From contig NZ_CP070326.1 of NCBI RefSeq assembly GCF_016917755.1, positions 9,610,001 to 9,674,000 on the forward strand: a stretch of DNA of 64,000 bases, in the 5' to 3' direction. The translations under genes and the position numbers were made by a program. Of this stretch, positions 56,782-64,000 are shown in pieces (the first letter of the stretch is position 1; each line of letters starts with the position of its first letter). Origin of the DNA: Streptomyces noursei. GTDB lineage: Bacteria; Actinomycetota; Actinomycetes; Streptomycetales; Streptomycetaceae. The notes beneath the pieces were generated by a model that did not search any database, was not told where the DNA came from, and saw nothing but the letters and a program-made list of their open reading frames with translations.

Positions 56782-57987
56782 ATGGCGCGTCTCGCACAGA
56801 CCGACGGTCTGACCGACATCCAGCAGGAAATCCTCTCCACCGTCCGCGACTTCGTGGACAAGGAAATCATTCCGGTCGCCACGGAGCTGGAGCACCGCGA
56901 CGAATACCCCACGCAGATCGTCGAGGGCCTCAAGGACCTCGGCGTGTTCGGGCTGATGATTCCCGAGGAGTACGGCGGGCTCGGCGAGTCGCTGCTCACC
57001 TATGCGTTGACGGTCGAGGAGATCGCCCGCGGCTGGATGAGCGTCTCCGGCATCATCAACACGCACTTCATCGTGGCGTACATGCTCAAGCAGCACGGCA
57101 CGCAGGAGCAGAAGGACTATTTCCTTCCGAAGATGGCGGCGGGCGAGATCCGCGGCGCCTTCTCGATGTCGGAACCGGCGCTGGGTTCCGATGTCTCGGC
57201 CATCTCCTCCAAGGGCGTGCGGGACGGCGAGGAATTCGTCCTCACCGGCCAGAAGATGTGGCTCACCAACGGCGGCTCGTCCACCCTCGTGGCGGTGCTG
57301 TGCCGGACGGAAGAGGGCCACCCGGAGGGCACCGCTCCGCACAAGTCGATGACGACCTTCCTGGTGGAGAAGGAGGCGGGCTTCGGCGAGGTCCGGCCGG
57401 GCCTGACCATTCCGGGCAAGATCGAGAAGATGGGCTACAAGGGGGTCGACACCACCGAGCTGATCATGGACGGTCTGCGCATTCCGGCGGACCGGGTCCT
57501 CGGCGGCGAGACGGGGCGTGGCTTCTATCACATGATGGACGGCGTCGAGGTGGGCCGGGTCAATGTGGCCGCGCGTGGCTGCGGGGTCGCCCAGCGTGCT
57601 TTCGAGCTGGGCGTGGCGTACGCGCAGCAGCGGCAGACCTTCGGCAAGCCGATCGCCCAGCACCAGGCGATCCAGTTCAAACTTGCCGAAATGGCGACAA
57701 AGGTGGAGGCGGCCCATGCCATGATGGTTAATGCAGCACGCAAAAAGGACTCCGGACAACGAAACGACCTTGAAGCGGGCATGGCGAAGTACCTGGCCTC
57801 CGAGTACTGCAAGGAGGTGGTCGAGGACGCCTTCCGTATCCATGGCGGCTACGGCTTCTCCAAGGAGTACGAGATCGAGCGCCTCTACCGGGAGGCCCCG
57901 ATGCTCCTGATCGGCGAGGGAACGGCCGAGATCCAGAAAATGATCATCGGCCGCCGGCTACTTGAGGAGTACCGGATCCAGGACTGA
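56782..57987 (+). CDS. acyl-CoA dehydrogenase, probable methylsuccinyl-CoA dehydrogenase
   Basis: 401 residues, FAD-dependent acyl-CoA dehydrogenase fold: EEYGGLGESLLTYALTVEEI, GAFSMSEPALGSDVSAISSK (FAD/substrate loop), MWLTNGGSSTLVAVL, QTFGKPIAQHQAIQFKLAEM, DAFRIHGGYGFSKEYEIERL and EAPMLLIGEGTAEIQKMIIG with the Glu at the usual catalytic-base site. It oxidises methylsuccinyl-CoA to mesaconyl-CoA in this operon, passing electrons to electron-transfer flavoprotein. ATG 56782, 4 nt after the mch stop, with GAAGGAGAAG upstream. It closes the operon; the 170-bp gap to psd carries a separate promoter. Confidence 0.9.
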   Translation: MARLAQTDGLTDIQQEILSTVRDFVDKEIIPVATELEHRDEYPTQIVEGLKDLGVFGLMIPEEYGGLGESLLTYALTVEEIARGWMSVSGIINTHFIVAYMLKQHGTQEQKDYFLPKMAAGEIRGAFSMSEPALGSDVSAISSKGVRDGEEFVLTGQKMWLTNGGSSTLVAVLCRTEEGHPEGTAPHKSMTTFLVEKEAGFGEVRPGLTIPGKIEKMGYKGVDTTELIMDGLRIPADRVLGGETGRGFYHMMDGVEVGRVNVAARGCGVAQRAFELGVAYAQQRQTFGKPIAQHQAIQFKLAEMATKVEAAHAMMVNAARKKDSGQRNDLEAGMAKYLASEYCKEVVEDAFRIHGGYGFSKEYEIERLYREAPMLLIGEGTAEIQKMIIGRRLLEEYRIQD

Positions 57988-58066
57988 ACGTCCCCTTTGG
58001 GTCGTTTACCGGTAGATAAAGATCACACCGCGTCATCGTTCTTCGGCCACGGATTGGCTCTGGCTC

Positions 58067-58097
58067 TTGGCCAGTTGCCGCTCGCAACCGATAGCAT
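58067..58097 (+). promoter_or_regulatory. possible psd-pssA promoter
   Basis: TTGGCC (58067-58072) and TAGCAT (58092-58097), 19-bp spacer, about 60 nt before ATG 58158. The only convincing -10 in the 170-bp gap after the acyl-CoA dehydrogenase gene. Confidence 0.4.
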
Positions 58098-58157
58098 CCC
58101 TGGAAAGCCGCCGTCCCCCGTATCCATACGCGGCATCCTCCGCTACGAAGGTCATTC

Positions 58158-58805
58158 ATGCCCCACAGCCAATCCTCTGCACAACGCGGTCGCGTCCGCC
58201 TCGCGCGCGGAGCATCGCCGTGGCTCCTCCCGACCGTGGCAACGGCGGCGGTCAGCCTGGCCCGTGCCCGCCGGTCCGGACGCTGGGCCGCCGTCGCCGT
58301 GCCCACCACCGCACTCGCGGCGGGCATGCTGTGGTTCTTCCGCGACCCCGAGCGAGAGATCGCTCAGGGGCGTGTCATCTCTCCGGCCGACGGCGTGGTG
58401 CAGAGCATCATGCCGTGGAAGGACGGTCGCACCCGCGTCGCGATCTTCATGAGCCCGTTGAACGTCCACGTCAACCGCGCGCCGCTGGCCGGCACGGTGA
58501 CGTCCGTGGAGCACATCCCCGGCGGATTCGTCCCGGCGTTCAACAAGGAGAGCGAGAACAACGAGCGGGTCGTCTGGCACTTCGACACCGAGCTGGGCGA
58601 CATCGAGATGGTGCAGATCGCCGGCGCCGTCGCCCGCCGCATCGTCCCCTACGTGCCCCAGGGCACCAAGGTCGAGCAGGGCGAGCGCATCGGCCTGATC
58701 CGCTTCGGCTCGCGGGTGGACGTCTACCTCCCGGAGGGTGTCGAGCCGGCGGTCGAGGTCGGCCAGGCCACTACCGCGGGGGTGACTCGCCTTGACCGTG
58801 ATTGA
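58158..58805 (+). CDS. psd: phosphatidylserine decarboxylase proenzyme (short type)
   Basis: 215 residues. Converts phosphatidylserine to phosphatidylethanolamine at the membrane. N-terminal hydrophobic segment (about residues 28-62), RDPEREI, VISPADGVVQSIMPWKDG, RVAIFMSPLNVHVNRAPLAG (conserved NVHVNR) and the autocleavage site RFGSRVDVYLP, whose Ser becomes the pyruvoyl group; this Gly-Ser form replaces the LGST of long enzymes. The gene overlaps pssA by 14 nt, which makes its substrate. ATG 58158 has AAGGT about 7 nt upstream. The pair is a complete PE branch from CDP-diacylglycerol and serine. Confidence 0.95.
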   Translation: MPHSQSSAQRGRVRLARGASPWLLPTVATAAVSLARARRSGRWAAVAVPTTALAAGMLWFFRDPEREIAQGRVISPADGVVQSIMPWKDGRTRVAIFMSPLNVHVNRAPLAGTVTSVEHIPGGFVPAFNKESENNERVVWHFDTELGDIEMVQIAGAVARRIVPYVPQGTKVEQGERIGLIRFGSRVDVYLPEGVEPAVEVGQATTAGVTRLDRD

Positions 58806-59652
58806 TCCCGAGACCCAGGCGGGCTGGGCGCCGGAGAACGACGAGGACGACGATGACATGCCGCTGTCGACGCGGCTGTCAATAGCGGACACCCTCACGC
58901 TCGGCAACGCCATCTGCGGCTTCATGGCGGTGTACTTCACCACCACCGGCGTCCTCATCCCCCACCTGACGGGGACCGAGGACGGCGGGATGGCGCGGCA
59001 CAGCGCGGCGATGGCCGTGATCCTGATGCTCCTGGCGTCGGTCTTCGACCTCTTCGACGGGCTGGTGGCGCGCAAGCTGCGGGCCTCGGCGATGGGGGCC
59101 GAGCTCGACAACCTCTCCGACCTGATCAGCTTCGGGCTGGCACCCGCGTACTTCGTCGTGACCTGGGGCATGGTCGCCCAGGACGCACACCAGCGGGTGT
59201 CGGTGGTCGCAGCGGTGGTGGTGCTGCTGGCGGTCGTGCTGCGACTCGCCCGCTTCTCCTGCGTCACGCTGCGCGACGGCATCTTCCAGGGCATGCCGAG
59301 TCCCTTCGGCGCCCTGACCGTCGTCGCCATCGTCCTGCTGGAGCTGCCGTTCCTGCCGACGCTGCTGGCGATCATCGGGGTGGCCTGGCTGATGGTGAGC
59401 CGGGTCGAGTACCCCAAGCCGCGGGGCCGACTCGCGGTGGCGATGCTCAGCTGGATCGTGCTCAGCATGGGCATGCTCGCCGCCTGGGCGCTGGACGCCC
59501 CCGGCGGCCAGCTGCTGCTCCAGACCGGCTGCTCCCTGCAGATCGTCCTGGGCGCCATGATCCCGGTCTTCGCGACGGCCCGGAGGGTCAACACCTTCCG
59601 TGACAACCGCCGCGAGTCGCGCGCCGAGTCGCGCGCCGCCCACCAGCCCTAG
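58792..59652 (+). CDS. pssA: CDP-diacylglycerol-serine O-phosphatidyltransferase
   Basis: 286-residue membrane enzyme. The CDP-alcohol phosphotransferase signature DGLVARKLRASAMGAELDNL continues into SDLISFG, matching DG-x2-AR-x8-G-x3-D-x3-D. Six to eight hydrophobic helices follow (LADTLTLGNAICGFMAVYF-like start, VVAIVLLELPFLPTLLAIIG, LSWIVLSMGMLAAWAL). It condenses CDP-diacylglycerol with L-serine. The first usable start is TTG 58792, with GGGGGTGA upstream inside psd; GTG 58798 is the alternative. A perfect 36-bp palindromic terminator follows 34 nt after the stop. Confidence 0.93.
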   Translation: MTVIDPETQAGWAPENDEDDDDMPLSTRLSIADTLTLGNAICGFMAVYFTTTGVLIPHLTGTEDGGMARHSAAMAVILMLLASVFDLFDGLVARKLRASAMGAELDNLSDLISFGLAPAYFVVTWGMVAQDAHQRVSVVAAVVVLLAVVLRLARFSCVTLRDGIFQGMPSPFGALTVVAIVLLELPFLPTLLAIIGVAWLMVSRVEYPKPRGRLAVAMLSWIVLSMGMLAAWALDAPGGQLLLQTGCSLQIVLGAMIPVFATARRVNTFRDNRRESRAESRAAHQP

Positions 59653-59686
59653 CGGACCCGGGCGGCGGCGCCCACGAAGAACGCCG

Positions 59687-59722
59687 AGAGGCCCCGAGCG
59701 GAACGTTCCGCTCGGGGCCTCT
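59687..59722 (+). terminator. perfect 36-bp palindromic terminator
   Basis: AGAGGCCCCGAGCGGAAC followed directly by its exact reverse complement GTTCCGCTCGGGGCCTCT. As RNA this makes a very stable stem closing the psd-pssA unit; being symmetrical it can work on both strands. Followed by TTCGC without a long U-tract. Confidence 0.85.
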
Positions 59723-59832
59723 TCGCATGCGGCGGAAGCCTTGCTTGTGACGGGAGCCGTGGTGTGCGGCGAAAACCGTCGTGTGCGGCGGGACCCTTCG
59801 CGGGCGGCTCGCGGCACCCCGCCGCGACGTCG

Positions 59833-60990
59833 TCAGACCAGGAAGTCCCGCGCCAGGCTCTCCGCCGCCCGCTCCAGCAGCGGGCCCGCCTCGGCCATGC
59901 AGCGGGCCGGATCGGACTCCAGGTCCGTCAGCGCATACGCCCGCCGGATACCGGCCGCGGCCAGCGCCTCCTGCGGCAGCTGCAGCCGCCCGCAGACCGC
60001 GACCACCTCGATGCCGGCCGCCCGCGCCGCCGCAGCGACCCCGGCCGGCGCCTTGCCGTGCAGGGTCTGCTCGTCCAGCGACCCCTCGCCGGTGATCACG
60101 AACGTGGCCCGGGCGAGCGCCGGCGCGAACCCCAGCACGTCCAGCATCACGTCGATGCCCGGCCGGAACGCGGCGTCCAGGCCGACCAGCGCGCCATAGC
60201 CGATGCCGCCCGCGGCCCCGGCCCCGGGGGCCAGCGCGTGCTCGGCCGCCTTCGGGCCGACGGCGCGCTCCAGCACCTCGGCGAAGTGCGCCAGCGCGGC
60301 ATCCAGGACGGCCACGTCCTCCGGGCTCGCGCCCTTCTGCGGCCCGTAGACCGCCGGCGCGCCCTTGGGGCCGGTCAGCGGATTGTCGACGTCACTGGCG
60401 AGCACGATGTCCGTACCGGCCAGCCGCGGGTCGAGCCCTGACAGATCGGCCGTGGCCAGCTCCCGCAGCCCGCCACCGCCCGGCCCCACCGGCGCCCCGC
60501 CGGCGTCCAGGAACCGCGCGCCCAGCGCCGCCAGCATGCCCGCGCCGCCGTCCGTCGTGGCGCTGCCGCCGACGCCGAAGACGATCGAGGTCGCCCCCGC
60601 GTCCAGCGCCGCGAGCAGCAGCTCACCGGTGCCGTACGTGGTGGCGGTGAGCGGCGCGAAAACGCCCTTCGGGAGGTGCTGGAGGCCGGATGCCTCGGCC
60701 ATCTCCACCACCGCCGTGCCGTCCTCGCGCAGCGCGAAGGTGGCCGTCACCGGCTCGCCGGTGGGCCCGGTGACCCGCGCCTCGTGCCGGGTGAAACCGG
60801 CCGCGAGGGCCGCCGCCGTCGTCCCGTCGCCGCCGTCCGCGACCGGCACTGCCGCCACGTCCAGGCCGGGGACCACGCGCCGCAGACCGGCCGTGACGTG
60901 CTCGGCGACCTCGACGGCCGTGAGCGAGCCCTTGAACTTGTCCGCGGCGATCAGCACATGTGCTGTGTGTGTCCTTGCTGCGTCCGCCAC
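59833..60990 (-). CDS. glycerate kinase (GlxK/GarK family)
   Basis: 385 residues of the GlxK-type two-domain glycerate kinase: HVLIAADKFKGSLTAVEVAE, VPVADGGDGTTAAALAAG, SIVFGVGGSATTDGGAGMLA (conserved Gly-rich loop), VLASDVDNPLTGPKGAPAVY, GAGAAGGIGYGALVGLDAAF and VITGEGSLDEQTLHGKAPAG. It phosphorylates glycerate to 2-phosphoglycerate (or 3-phosphoglycerate), completing glyoxylate/glycerate assimilation. That links metabolically with glyoxylate released by the ethylmalonyl-CoA pathway upstream. GTG 60990 has AGGGGA 6 nt upstream. Divergent from the NUDIX gene; the 176-bp gap holds the NUDIX promoter. Confidence 0.92.
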   Translation of the reverse strand: MADAARTHTAHVLIAADKFKGSLTAVEVAEHVTAGLRRVVPGLDVAAVPVADGGDGTTAAALAAGFTRHEARVTGPTGEPVTATFALREDGTAVVEMAEASGLQHLPKGVFAPLTATTYGTGELLLAALDAGATSIVFGVGGSATTDGGAGMLAALGARFLDAGGAPVGPGGGGLRELATADLSGLDPRLAGTDIVLASDVDNPLTGPKGAPAVYGPQKGASPEDVAVLDAALAHFAEVLERAVGPKAAEHALAPGAGAAGGIGYGALVGLDAAFRPGIDVMLDVLGFAPALARATFVITGEGSLDEQTLHGKAPAGVAAAARAAGIEVVAVCGRLQLPQEALAAAGIRRAYALTDLESDPARCMAEAGPLLERAAESLARDFLV

Positions 60991-61154
60991 CGTGTTTCCC
61001 CTTGCTTTCGAACTGGCAGTCGCGCCGCTGCGACCTTATCCGCACGACGCCCCCGCCGAACAGAGCGACAGAGGATCACCCCGCCACACCGGTCCGCACC
61101 CGTCTGCACCAGTCCGCCCCCTGGACGTGCTTCTCCCTCCTGCCGGGCACCCCC

Positions 61155-61160
61155 TAGGCT
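61155..61160 (+). promoter_or_regulatory. -10 box of leaderless NUDIX gene
   Basis: TAGGCT, then 6 nt, then GTG 61167, with no ribosome site between. Identical to the box before the VOC gene at 15644. Confidence 0.5.
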
Positions 61161-61166
61161 CGCGCC

Positions 61167-61664
61167 GTGACGACCATGGACGACGACTACGCCACCTACA
61201 TCGCCGGCCTGCCCCGTGTGCTGGCGGGCGCCGGAGTCATCTTCCGCGATGCGGAAGGCCGCCTGCTGCTCGTGGAACCCAACTACCGCGACACCTGGGT
61301 CCTGCCCGGCGGCACCATCGAATCCGACACCGGCGAATCTCCCCGCCAGGCCGCCCGCCGGGAGACCCTGGAGGAGATCGGCCTCGACGTGGCACCGAGC
61401 CGACTGCTCGCCGTCGACTGGGTGCGTGGCGAGGCGCGGCCCCCGCTGGTGTCCTACCTCTTCGACGGCGGAGTGCTGGACGCGGCCCAGCTCGCGGCGA
61501 TCCGCGTGCAGGAGGAGGAACTCCTGTCCTGGCGCCTCGCCCACTGGGACGAGGCCGAAACGCTGCTGGCCAAGGACCTGCGGCTGCGGGTCCGCGCCGC
61601 CCTGGACGTCCTGGAAGCCGGCCACGGCCCGGCGGAACTGGAGGACGGCCTGCCACCGGCCTGA
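61167..61664 (+). CDS. NUDIX hydrolase
   Basis: 165 residues. The Nudix box GxxxxxExxxxxxxREUxEExGU is seen in GGTIESDTGESPRQAARRET followed by LEEIGLDVAP, with flanking LLLVEPNYRDTWVLPGG and SYLFDGGVL. It would hydrolyse a nucleoside-diphosphate-linked substrate using Mg2+. Specificity is not readable. GTG 61167 appears leaderless. A tract of simple repeats separates it from the nucleotidyltransferase gene on the same strand (245 bp). Confidence 0.88.
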   Translation: MTTMDDDYATYIAGLPRVLAGAGVIFRDAEGRLLLVEPNYRDTWVLPGGTIESDTGESPRQAARRETLEEIGLDVAPSRLLAVDWVRGEARPPLVSYLFDGGVLDAAQLAAIRVQEEELLSWRLAHWDEAETLLAKDLRLRVRAALDVLEAGHGPAELEDGLPPA

Positions 61665-61681
61665 CCGGGCGGCGCCGGATG

Positions 61682-61708
61682 GGGAGAGGAGGGAGAGGAG
61701 GGAGAGGG
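61682..61708. repeat. three-copy 9-bp repeat
   Basis: GGGAGAGGA, GGGAGAGGA, GGGAGAGGG in tandem just after the NUDIX gene. Purine-only slippage tract. Confidence 0.6.
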
Positions 61709-61784
61709 CGAGCGGGGCCGACCCGCCTCCGATTCCTGCCACCGCCCCTCCCCGGAATCCGACTCGCTCCCGTCGCACGCCACA

Positions 61785-61826
61785 CAGACCACAGACCGCA
61801 GACCGCAGACCGCAGACCGCAGACCG
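61785..61826. repeat. six-copy 7-bp tandem repeat
   Basis: CAGACCA followed by five exact copies of CAGACCG, located 84 bp before the nucleotidyltransferase start. The 7-bp period and lack of spacers rule out a CRISPR array. Confidence 0.8.
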
Positions 61827-61896
61827 CAGCACGGTTTCTCAACCTCAACCCTCAGTGTGAGAACCGTGGGTTGATTCCTTGCCGCCGCCCGCCCCC

Positions 61897-61902
61897 TAGC
61901 CT
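61897..61902 (+). promoter_or_regulatory. -10 box of leaderless nucleotidyltransferase gene
   Basis: TAGCCT followed by 7 nt and ATG 61910, without ribosome site. TTGATT at 61871-61876 is a possible but distant -35 (20-bp spacer). Confidence 0.45.
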
Positions 61903-61909
61903 CGTTCCC

Positions 61910-62725
61910 ATGGAAGAGATCGCGGCACGCATCGCGCGGGTGCCGGGAGTCGTCGGGGTCATGCTCGGGGGCAGCCGCGCACGAGGAACCAACCGCCCGG
62001 ATTCCGACTGGGACCTGGGCGTCTACTACCGAGGCACACCGGACCTGCCCGCACTGGCGGCGCTGGCGGCGGACGTGACCGGCGGCCCGGTCGAGATACA
62101 CCCACCGGGCGCCTGGGGCCCCTGGGTGAACGGCGGGGCGTGGCTAGTCCTGCCCGACGGCAGCCATGTGGACTGGATCTTCCGGGACATCGACCGGGTA
62201 CGGCGGGTGTGGGAGGACTGCCGCGCCGGCCGCTTCGAGACCGGCATACAGGCCGGCCATCCCCTGGGCTTCTGGTCCCCCGCCTATCCGGGCGAAGTGG
62301 CCCTCGGCCAGATCCTGGCAGACGGCTCCGGGGAGTTGGGCCGCCTCAAGGAGGCGACCGGCACGTATCCCGAGCCGCTGCGCGAGGCACTGACCGCTGC
62401 CGCCGTCTGGGACGCGGGCTTCTCGGTGGCGTTGGCGGCCAAGTCGTCCGCGGCCACGGACGTCCTGCATGCCTCCCTGTGTCTTTCCCGGGCCATAGGC
62501 GCCCTCGTCCAGGCCCTGCACGCCCACCACCGCGTCTGGTGCCTGAACGAGAAGGGCGCCCTGGCGACGGCTGCCACCCTTGCCCACACCCCACCGGACT
62601 TCGCCGCCCGCGCCAGCGCCCTGCTCGGCGAACTCGGCCGCACCCAGGCCCAGTTGCGTTCCTCCGTCACCCGGGCGGAACACCTGGTGGCGGAGGTACA
62701 GGGGGTGGTCACTGGGGAGCGGTGA
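61910..62725 (+). CDS. nucleotidyltransferase-domain protein (pol beta superfamily)
   Basis: 271 residues. The N-terminal catalytic motif is VVGVMLGGSRARGTNRPDSD then WDLGVYY (GGSxARG...DxD, Mg2+-binding Asps), the minimal nucleotidyltransferase signature shared with aminoglycoside adenylyltransferases. A further acidic residue in SHVDWIF may complete the triad. The C-terminal 140 residues are helical (DVLHASLCLSRAIGALVQAL; LLGELGRTQAQLRSSVTRAE), resembling the substrate domain of such enzymes. Nucleotide transfer to a small molecule or protein is likely; the target is unknown. It shows a leaderless start. Confidence 0.84.
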   Translation: MEEIAARIARVPGVVGVMLGGSRARGTNRPDSDWDLGVYYRGTPDLPALAALAADVTGGPVEIHPPGAWGPWVNGGAWLVLPDGSHVDWIFRDIDRVRRVWEDCRAGRFETGIQAGHPLGFWSPAYPGEVALGQILADGSGELGRLKEATGTYPEPLREALTAAAVWDAGFSVALAAKSSAATDVLHASLCLSRAIGALVQALHAHHRVWCLNEKGALATAATLAHTPPDFAARASALLGELGRTQAQLRSSVTRAEHLVAEVQGVVTGER

Positions 62726-62763
62726 CACGAGGGGAGGGCGGAGGCGCAATGGGCCGGCCTCCT

Positions 62764-63804
62764 TCATGCATGGCGGGCCGGGCCGCTGCCCGCACCGGAG
62801 ACCGTGATGGCGGTGGCGATCTCCTCGATGTCGGCCGGTGTCAGCTCCAGCGAGCCCGCGCCGATCCAGCCGTCCACCTGGGCGGACTTGCGCGCGCCCA
62901 CGATCGCCCCGGTGATGCCGGGCCAGGCGAGCGCCCAGGCGATGGCGACCTCGGCCACACTGCGCCCATGGCGTTCGGCGATCGGCCGCAGCGCCTCGGC
63001 GAGTTGGAGGTTGGCGGTCAGGCCGGTCGTGAAGTCGTGGTGGGCGGTCCGCCAGTCCTCGGCGGGCAGGCCGGCCACACGCTCGGTGGAGAAGGCCCCG
63101 GTGAGCAGGCCGGACTGCAGTGGCGAGTAGACGATCACGCCGGTCTCGTGGGCGTGTGCCCAGGCGATCTCAGCGGCGGCCGACCGGTTGATCGCCGAGA
63201 ACGGCGGCTGGATGACGTCGACATGGGCGATCTGCTCGGCCGTGTCGAGCAGATCCGGCGTGTGATTGGACAGCCCGATGGCCCGGACCTTGCCCTCGGC
63301 CTTCAGGTCGGCCATGACCTGCCAGTACTCCTCCAGCGGGGTGGCGTTGGGTGATACGGCGCCGAAGCCGCCACCGGCGTACTCCAGCGATTCGCCGGTG
63401 TCGGGATAGTGCACCTGGTACAGGTCGATGTGGTCGACGCCCAGCCGTCGCAGGGAGTCTTCGACCTCGCGGCGGACGCTGGCGGGCTTCATGATCCGCC
63501 GAGGTGCGGCCGCCGGATTCTCCGGGTCCCAGACCAGGCCGACCTTGGTGAAGATGTACGGGCGGTCGGCCTGCGGCAGGCCGGCGATGGCCTTGCCGAC
63601 CAGTTCCTCCGAGTGGCCCAGGCCGTACACCGCGGCGGTGTCGATCCAGTTGACGCCCGCGTCCAGCGCGTGGCGGATCGCGGCGACCGACTCGGCGTCG
63701 TCCGTGGCACCCCAGCTGAAGGTCCAGCCCGAGCCGGACACGGCCCACGAACCGAAGCCCAACCGGGTGATCTCCATGCCGGTACGGCCAAGCGTGACAG
63801 TCAT
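62764..63804 (-). CDS. aldo/keto reductase
   Basis: 346 residues of the NADPH-dependent AKR (beta/alpha)8 family: MTVTLGRTGMEITRLGFGSW, VNWIDTAAVYGLGHSEELVG (catalytic Asp and Tyr), YIFTKVGLVWDP (Lys), IDLYQVHYPDTG (His), IGLSNHTPDLLDTAE, and AIVGARKSAQVDGWIG cofactor phosphate loop. It reduces aldehydes or ketones; the physiological substrate is not evident. ATG 63804 has AGGAG 9 nt upstream. A GCCGGAAC-C-GTTCCGGC palindrome lies 29 bp upstream, probably its operator. It converges with the nucleotidyltransferase gene. Confidence 0.9.
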   Translation of the reverse strand: MTVTLGRTGMEITRLGFGSWAVSGSGWTFSWGATDDAESVAAIRHALDAGVNWIDTAAVYGLGHSEELVGKAIAGLPQADRPYIFTKVGLVWDPENPAAAPRRIMKPASVRREVEDSLRRLGVDHIDLYQVHYPDTGESLEYAGGGFGAVSPNATPLEEYWQVMADLKAEGKVRAIGLSNHTPDLLDTAEQIAHVDVIQPPFSAINRSAAAEIAWAHAHETGVIVYSPLQSGLLTGAFSTERVAGLPAEDWRTAHHDFTTGLTANLQLAEALRPIAERHGRSVAEVAIAWALAWPGITGAIVGARKSAQVDGWIGAGSLELTPADIEEIATAITVSGAGSGPARHA

Positions 63805-63832
63805 GAGTGATGCGCTCCTGTGAATCGGAAAA

Positions 63833-63849
63833 GCCGGAACCGTTCCGGC
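63833..63849. promoter_or_regulatory. palindromic operator upstream of aldo/keto reductase
   Basis: GCCGGAACCGTTCCGGC: perfect 8-bp arms around one central base, 29 bp upstream of ATG 63804. It looks like a dimeric repressor site; the regulator may lie beyond the right edge. Confidence 0.5.
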
Positions 63850-64000
63850 GGATTCGACTTTCGGCGATGCACGCCGGGGCGGGCAGTGCTCGGCTCTGCC
63901 TAGGCACGCCATGACCAGGTCGCGTCCGACGGGTCGGCGGGCAGCCACTGCCGCGGGCGCGATGCGTTGTTCTCCCCTGTGCCGCATCAGTGGGGTCGTC
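63850..64000. other. unassigned right edge
   Basis: 151 bp with no gene that can be supported. An ATG at 63911 opens a short plus-strand frame that runs to the edge and could be the start of a divergent gene; too little is visible to judge. Confidence 0.25.

Noticed and set aside
61785..61826. CRISPR-like short repeat array
   Set aside because: Units are 7 bp in direct tandem without spacers. This and the 9-bp and 11-bp arrays at 12956 and 26616 are simple slippage repeats, and no cas gene is present.

Overview
The window is very GC-rich actinobacterial chromosome, almost certainly Streptomyces or a close relative such as Kitasatospora. The signs are near-uniform high GC at third codon positions, many GTG starts, leaderless genes with TANNNT -10 boxes 6-7 nt before the start, and typical family members (MmyB regulators, CYP105-type P450 with a 3Fe-4S ferredoxin, NB-ARC/TPR ATPase, DUF5107, DUF6204). 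I see no rRNA, tRNA, CRISPR array, prophage or complete biosynthetic gene cluster. It reads as chromosome carrying housekeeping and adaptive genes, with one decayed insertion sequence.

Layout. 1-9.4 kb: DUF1266 fragment, BrkB/YihY membrane protein, pterin dehydratase, MmyB-type regulator next to a SnoaL-like gene, APC permease, holin-like/phosphodiesterase fusion, MBL hydrolase and DedA protein. 9.5-16.6 kb: a second MBL hydrolase with a minisatellite-encoded N-terminus, translationally coupled to a lysine-free aminotransferase-fold protein; GNAT; PAP2-diacylglycerol kinase fusion; methyltransferase; VOC protein; RidA. 16.6-17.6 kb: frameshifted IS5-type element. 17.6-28.2 kb: quinone-oxidoreductase-like protein, DUF5107, arginase-like protein, DUF6204, VOC, GNAT, CaiB-type CoA transferase, DUF2867 protein with divergent TetR, P450-ferredoxin pair. 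28.3-37.7 kb: secreted CocE/Xaa-Pro-type hydrolase, PadR-M55-M20 peptidase row, GH13 alpha-glucosidase, secreted class A beta-lactamase-like protein, Clp-N/HTH protein with a double-palindrome promoter. 37.8-45.6 kb: methyltransferase abutting a wrecked SpoIIE-type phosphatase gene, MFS transporter fused to three beta-sandwich repeats, SRPBCC protein, radical-SAM protein behind an SOS-like box, GNAT remnant, HEAT-repeat protein.

46.0-58.0 kb holds the metabolic core, the ethylmalonyl-CoA pathway: a two-domain 3-hydroxybutyryl-CoA dehydrogenase, a TetR regulator, a STAND ATPase, then the tight operon ccr-ecm-mcl-mch-msd. The operon converts crotonyl-CoA to ethylmalonyl-CoA, methylsuccinyl-CoA, mesaconyl-CoA, methylmalyl-CoA and finally glyoxylate plus propionyl-CoA. 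This serves C2 assimilation and supplies polyketide extender units. psd and pssA (phosphatidylethanolamine synthesis) follow and end at a perfect 36-bp palindromic terminator. 59.8-64 kb: glycerate kinase, NUDIX, nucleotidyltransferase, aldo/keto reductase.

The most interesting non-coding signal is an inverted repeat, TGGCAC-N3-GTGCCA. It occurs twice in the ccr promoter and once, perfectly, just upstream of the CoA-transferase gene 27 kb away, suggesting a small CoA-metabolism regulon. Other notable points are the lysine-less aminotransferase/MBL pair, the autoregulatory-looking Clp-N/HTH promoter, the SOS-like box before the radical-SAM gene, and eight apparently leaderless genes.
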